Shown: positions 24,304 through 28,065 of the stretch, piece after piece
Layout: each line of letters starts with the position of its first letter
Position numbering within the stretch: position 1 is the stretch's first letter
Source: CAYMQB01 sp964392665
GTDB taxonomy: Bacteria; Hydrothermota; E44-bin80
Direction of reading: 5' to 3'
Assembly (NCBI GenBank): GCA_964392665.1
Contig: CAYMQB010000040.1
Location: 1 to 28,065 of the forward strand
DNA: 28,065 bases
Position numbers and translations under genes: made by a program
Notes under the pieces: generated by a model
The model's input: the letters and a program-made list of their open reading frames with translations, nothing else
Databases searched by the model: none
Told to the model about the DNA's origin: nothing

Positions 24304-25274
24304 TGGGAAAATATGTTAATGAAATAGTCCAAGGAGATTGCCTGGAAATTATGAAAAAGATTCCAGACAATTCTGTAGATATAACATTTGCCGATCCACC
24401 ATTTAATTTGCGGAAGAAATATAATGGATATAAGGATAATAAAGAAATTGATGCGTATTTAGATTGGTGTAAAAAATGGATTTACGAAATGGTGAGAATT
24501 ACGAAGACTACAGGCTCTATTTTTGTGCATAATATACCAAAATGGATGACATATTATGCTAATTTTTTAAACGAGATTGCATATTTTAAACATTGGATTG
24601 CCTGGGATGCACCAACAGCTCCAATGGGGAAAAGTTTACAACCTTCTCATTATGGTATTTTGTATTATGTAAAGGACCTAAAAAAGAAGAAATATTATGA
24701 AGTTCGTTATCCGCATAAAAGATGCAGAAAATGTGGCTATCTTTTGAAGGATTATGGTGGGAAAAAAGCGAGTTTACATCCATTTGGTCCACTAATTTCA
24801 GATGTTTGGACAGATATTCATCGCATAAAACACAATAAATATAGAGATGAGCACCCCTGTCAGCTACCAATACATTTATTAGAAAGAATTATCCTTATGA
24901 GCACTGATGAAAATGATATTATACTGGATCCATTTGTTGGGACTGGAACAACAGTTATTGCAGCAAAGAGATTGGGACGGAGATTTATCGGGATAGATAT
25001 TGATGAGAAGTATGTTAATATTACAAAAGATAAACTTTCGAAGGAATCATCCGATTCTAAAGTTGGAAATGTTTGGGTTAGTTTTTACTTAGATAGAATC
25101 GTAACGATTAGAAATGTGGATTGGGAAAAATTAGCATCTTATTTCCTAATCCCTGAGAATATTAAAGACATTGATTTTAAGAAAGTGAAATTTAATAAAC
25201 ACCCGGGGAAATTTCACCATAAGAAAGAAAAGCTTTTATCAGTTCGCGAGGGGAAACCAACAAACAGTAAATAG
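24300..25274 (+). CDS. DNA methyltransferase (DPPF type, beta class), last gene of the defence operon
   Basis: 324 residues. A beta-class adenine/cytosine DNA methyltransferase: motif IV ADPPFN (31-36) precedes motif X-like EHPCQLP (184-190) and motif I DPFVGTGTT (210-218), with GIDIDEKY next. DPPF is typical of N6-adenine enzymes. Between motifs IV and X is a CXXC knuckle (C142, C145: RCRKCGYLL), possibly half of a zinc site in the target-recognition region. The last 80 residues are a basic tail (HPGKFHHKKEK). The start is the ATG of an ATGA overlap with the DUF262/DUF1524 stop; a GTG at 24285 is in frame but less likely. Two methylases in one operon recalls DpnII-type systems. Confidence 0.86.
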   Translation: MMGKYVNEIVQGDCLEIMKKIPDNSVDITFADPPFNLRKKYNGYKDNKEIDAYLDWCKKWIYEMVRITKTTGSIFVHNIPKWMTYYANFLNEIAYFKHWIAWDAPTAPMGKSLQPSHYGILYYVKDLKKKKYYEVRYPHKRCRKCGYLLKDYGGKKASLHPFGPLISDVWTDIHRIKHNKYRDEHPCQLPIHLLERIILMSTDENDIILDPFVGTGTTVIAAKRLGRRFIGIDIDEKYVNITKDKLSKESSDSKVGNVWVSFYLDRIVTIRNVDWEKLASYFLIPENIKDIDFKKVKFNKHPGKFHHKKEKLLSVREGKPTNSK

Positions 25275-25347
25275 CAAAAACTCCTGCTTTTATGCTTTTT
25301 TCTGCCAGAAGATATTCCAAAAAACCTTTTTCAAACTGGGGGAATTT

Positions 25348-28014
25348 ATGAAAAGGAAATTAGTTTTTCTCATAATCTGTTCTCTTTTTATTCTTAATGG
25401 TTGTGCGCAGACACAGAAAATATTGAGGGAGCATTTTCCCAAGGAAGAGTCTTATAAGCGTGCGGATATATACCTCCAGAGAAGACTTTATGAGAAAGCG
25501 CTTGATGAATACACAGCAGTTCTTTCTTTATATCCCGGTGATCTTGAAACACTGGAGAGAATAGCAGAACTCTATTACATAAAAAGGGATTGGAAGGATG
25601 CAGTTGAATTTTATGAAAAGCTTGCTCAAGAATCAAAGAGGAAGGAGCTCGTCTTGCATTATTATGAGGCAAGGATGAAAAGCGTAGAGTCCGATTCTGT
25701 GAAGCTTGGAAAGGTAAAAAATGAGATAAAAAACCTTGCAAAGGAATTTCTCAATGAACAGAGGAAAAGGGAAGAATCTCTCTCAATAGCATACGAACTT
25801 TTCTTTATGGCTGATACGGATTCTGTTGCGATAAAACCATATGAAGATGCGTTAACAGGTGAATTCCCGAACAGTGAAACGGGATACAACGTTATTGGAA
25901 ACAAATTCTATGGTGGACTCTATCCCATCTGGCGGGATGATACAGCGAAGGTAGATTATCTTGAAGGTTTCCTTGAGAGATATACAGAAACGGAATGGAG
26001 ATTGACAGTTTATCAATACCTGTTAAGTTCCTTTTATAAACTGAAAAATATCGATAGAATGATACAGGTGGGAGAAAAGCTCTTAAACGAAGAACCGGAA
26101 AATCCTTTTGGCTACGATTACCTTGCATATCTTTTAGTAGAGTCTGAGAACAGTATTGATAAGGCTATAGAATATTCGAGCAGGGCTATAGAACTTGAAG
26201 GACAGTATGAAAAGCCGGGAAATCTTGCTGGAAAACAGTGGGAATTAAAAAAGAAGGCTCTATACGGAGATGCGCGTATGTCACTTGCTAGAGCATTACT
26301 TATAAAAGGGAAGATGGAAGAGGCAGAAAAATGGATCAAGGAAGCGATTGAGAATACCAATTATGGGGTAAACGATTACAAAGGTAATGGACCCTACTAT
26401 TATATGCTGGGTAGCATTCAGGAGAAAGAAAGCAAGTACACAGATGCTTTATGTTCTTACGCTATGTCACTTGTTGAAGGTGATGTGAATAATAAATGGA
26501 TACCTAAAGCTGATAGTGCTATGTGCTCTCTATATAAGAAGATGTATGATAAGGAAAATGTTCTCTCTTACATCAGAAGTAAAATGAATTATGAGGGTGT
26601 TATGTTCCGCGATGTTACCGAAAAGATGGGGTTAGGTGGAACAAAGGGTTCACGAGTAGCATGGGGGGATTATGATAATGATGGTTATGATGATATACTA
26701 CTCAGCGGTTCGAGGATCTTCAAGAACACACAGGGAAAGCAGTTCGAAGAAGTAACAGCTATTGCAGGGCTTGAAGATTACTCCGCATCCGGCGGTATCT
26801 GGGGAGACTGGAATAACGACGGGCTTCTTGATTTCTATTCTACATCAGGAGGAAAAAGTGAGAAGGGAGACCGTCTATGGAAGCAGACACAAGCCGGTAC
26901 ATTTGAGAATGTAACGCAGAAAGCAGGAAATGTAAGCAACGATTATTCAACTGAAGGTGCAGGTTGGGGTGATGCAGATAATAATGGTTATCTTGATCTC
27001 TATTTAGCAAACTATGAGAACTGGTCAGAGCATTCGTATTACTCTGATGCATTTTATCTATGTAAAGATGGAAAATCATTCGATGAGGTTTTAAATGAAG
27101 TTGGAATGTCTCCACCTTTTAATGAGGAACGAGCCGGGAGGGGTGTAAACTGGGGGGATTATGATAACGATGGTGATCTTGATATCTACGTTTCCAATTA
27201 CAGACTCCAGGAGAATTTTCTCTGGCGTAATAATGGAGATGGAACATTTACCAATGTGGCAAACCTGCTTGGTGTAGCCGGAGATGAAGTGGATGGATGG
27301 TGGGGACATACCATTGGTTCCTCCTGGGGTGATTATGATAACGACGGTGACCTTGATTTGATTACTGCAAATTTGGCACACCCGAGATACATCGAGTTTT
27401 CCAATAAAACCAGGTTATATGAGAATCTTGGACCGCCGGACTGGAGGTTTGTAGACAGGAGGGAAAAGGCAGGGCTCAAATTCGAGGAGACCCATTCGGA
27501 TCCCGCCTGGGCTGATGTTGACAGTGATGGAGATTTAGATCTCTATTTGACGTCTATCTATGAGGGGAGAAAAAGCTTTCTATATGAAAATCTTGGAGAT
27601 GGCACGTTCAGGGATATAACATATCTTGCCGGTGCCAGGACTGATAATGGATGGGGTTGTGCAACAAGCGATTTTGATGATGATGGTGATTTAGACCTAT
27701 TCGTTGCAAGCGGTTCTGGAGTCCATCTTTATGAGAATGAGGGAAACGGGAACAATTACCTTAAGGTTAAGGTAATTGGTACAAAATCAGACTTTTCAGG
27801 CATTGGAGCAAGGGTTACAGTAAAACAGGGTGATAGAATCCAGATAAGAGAAATTCAGGGAGGTAAAGGTACAACCAGCCAGAACTCTTTTGTACAATTC
27901 TTCGGATTTGGAAGTAACGATACACCTGTTAAGGTCGAGGTAAAATTCCCCTCCGGCATCAAAAAATGCAAGTCTCGAGTTTCACTCAATCAGAAGATTG
28001 TAGTTAAAGAATAG
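25348..28014 (+). CDS. Lipoprotein with TPRs, seven FG-GAP repeats and a C-terminal ASPIC/UnbV domain
   Basis: 888 residues. A lipoprotein signal (MKRKLVFLIICSLFILNGC, cysteine 19) predicts a lipid-anchored, exported protein. Residues about 30-410 are tetratricopeptide-like helices (RLYEKALDEYTAVLSLYPGD, SIDKAIEYSSRAIELEG). From about 417 come seven FG-GAP/VCBS blades, each with a WGDYDNDGDLD-type calcium loop, which would close a seven-bladed propeller. Residues about 790-888 are an ASPIC/UnbV domain (NNYLKVKVIGTKSDFSGIGA, IREIQGGKGTTSQNS, VEVKFPSG). The combination is common in CRTAC1-like surface proteins of environmental bacteria; function unknown. A GGGGGA ribosome site lies five bases before the ATG. 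It follows the defence operon by 73 bases with no clear terminator between. The last 51 bases of the window hold nothing recognisable. Confidence 0.87.
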   Translation: MKRKLVFLIICSLFILNGCAQTQKILREHFPKEESYKRADIYLQRRLYEKALDEYTAVLSLYPGDLETLERIAELYYIKRDWKDAVEFYEKLAQESKRKELVLHYYEARMKSVESDSVKLGKVKNEIKNLAKEFLNEQRKREESLSIAYELFFMADTDSVAIKPYEDALTGEFPNSETGYNVIGNKFYGGLYPIWRDDTAKVDYLEGFLERYTETEWRLTVYQYLLSSFYKLKNIDRMIQVGEKLLNEEPENPFGYDYLAYLLVESENSIDKAIEYSSRAIELEGQYEKPGNLAGKQWELKKKALYGDARMSLARALLIKGKMEEAEKWIKEAIENTNYGVNDYKGNGPYYYMLGSIQEKESKYTDALCSYAMSLVEGDVNNKWIPKADSAMCSLYKKMYDKENVLSYIRSKMNYEGVMFRDVTEKMGLGGTKGSRVAWGDYDNDGYDDILLSGSRIFKNTQGKQFEEVTAIAGLEDYSASGGIWGDWNNDGLLDFYSTSGGKSEKGDRLWKQTQAGTFENVTQKAGNVSNDYSTEGAGWGDADNNGYLDLYLANYENWSEHSYYSDAFYLCKDGKSFDEVLNEVGMSPPFNEERAGRGVNWGDYDNDGDLDIYVSNYRLQENFLWRNNGDGTFTNVANLLGVAGDEVDGWWGHTIGSSWGDYDNDGDLDLITANLAHPRYIEFSNKTRLYENLGPPDWRFVDRREKAGLKFEETHSDPAWADVDSDGDLDLYLTSIYEGRKSFLYENLGDGTFRDITYLAGARTDNGWGCATSDFDDDGDLDLFVASGSGVHLYENEGNGNNYLKVKVIGTKSDFSGIGARVTVKQGDRIQIREIQGGKGTTSQNSFVQFFGFGSNDTPVKVEVKFPSGIKKCKSRVSLNQKIVVKE

Positions 28015-28065
28015 AAGGCTAACCGAAATTTGCTCCTATCCATTTTCCAAGGCTATAATGGGGTC

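Noticed and set aside
1..28065. CRISPR arrays, tRNA or rRNA genes, insertion sequences, integrases
   Set aside because: No regularly spaced direct repeats of CRISPR size outside the coding FG-GAP repeats, no cloverleaf-like segments noticed, and no transposase or recombinase motifs in any frame that looks coding.

Overview
The window is bacterial chromosome, apparently from a poorly characterised Gram-negative lineage. Evidence for this is a pair of exported FG-GAP/VCBS proteins, one with a C-terminal sorting-type tail, two lipoproteins with lipoboxes, a DUF3160 lipoprotein, and dense operons with ATGA overlaps. This mix resembles genomes of candidate phyla near the FCB group (WOR-3/Stahlbacteria, Cloacimonadota and relatives); that placement is an inference. 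Several genes have a good sigma70-type promoter whose -10 box lies only 6 to 12 bases before the ATG, so leaderless transcripts look common. No rRNA, tRNA, CRISPR array or insertion sequence was found.

Layout. 1-344: no gene; a degenerate inverted repeat and a promoter. 345-4313 (+): a three-gene surface polysaccharide operon (flippase, NodB-like deacetylase, GT4-type glycosyltransferase). 4366-8295 (-): a 1309-residue secreted protein with a beta-helix, then two [Ig-like + seven FG-GAP] modules and a sorting tail. 8507-11085 (-): a restriction-modification operon with a 57-codon small ORF, an HTH-fused DNA methyltransferase and an HNH endonuclease, followed by a zinc-ribbon protein and a small membrane protein. 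11206-15841 (-): a two-gene operon of a 929-residue fusion protein and a DUF3160 lipoprotein, ended by a terminator. 15978-17417 (-): a rhomboid protease with TPRs. 17615-19261 (+): CstA. 19466-20245 (+): a class I methyltransferase. 20400-25274 (+): a visibly AT-richer four-gene operon with overlapping ends, encoding two DNA methyltransferases, a DpnII-like endonuclease candidate and a DUF262/DUF1524 (GmrSD-like) nuclease. 25348-28014 (+): a TPR/FG-GAP/ASPIC-UnbV lipoprotein.

The main discovery candidate is the gene at 13052-15841. It joins an N-terminal membrane-embedded M50-like zinc metalloprotease domain (HEMGH) to a complete enolase whose two domains are in swapped order: the catalytic barrel comes first and the N-terminal cap domain follows. 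Every catalytic and metal-binding residue of enolase that I could place is present, but two of the family's most conserved loops have changed. It is co-transcribed with an exported lipoprotein and lies next to a rhomboid protease. The second candidate is the four-gene operon at 20400-25274, which interleaves a two-methylase R-M system with a type IV-like nuclease.
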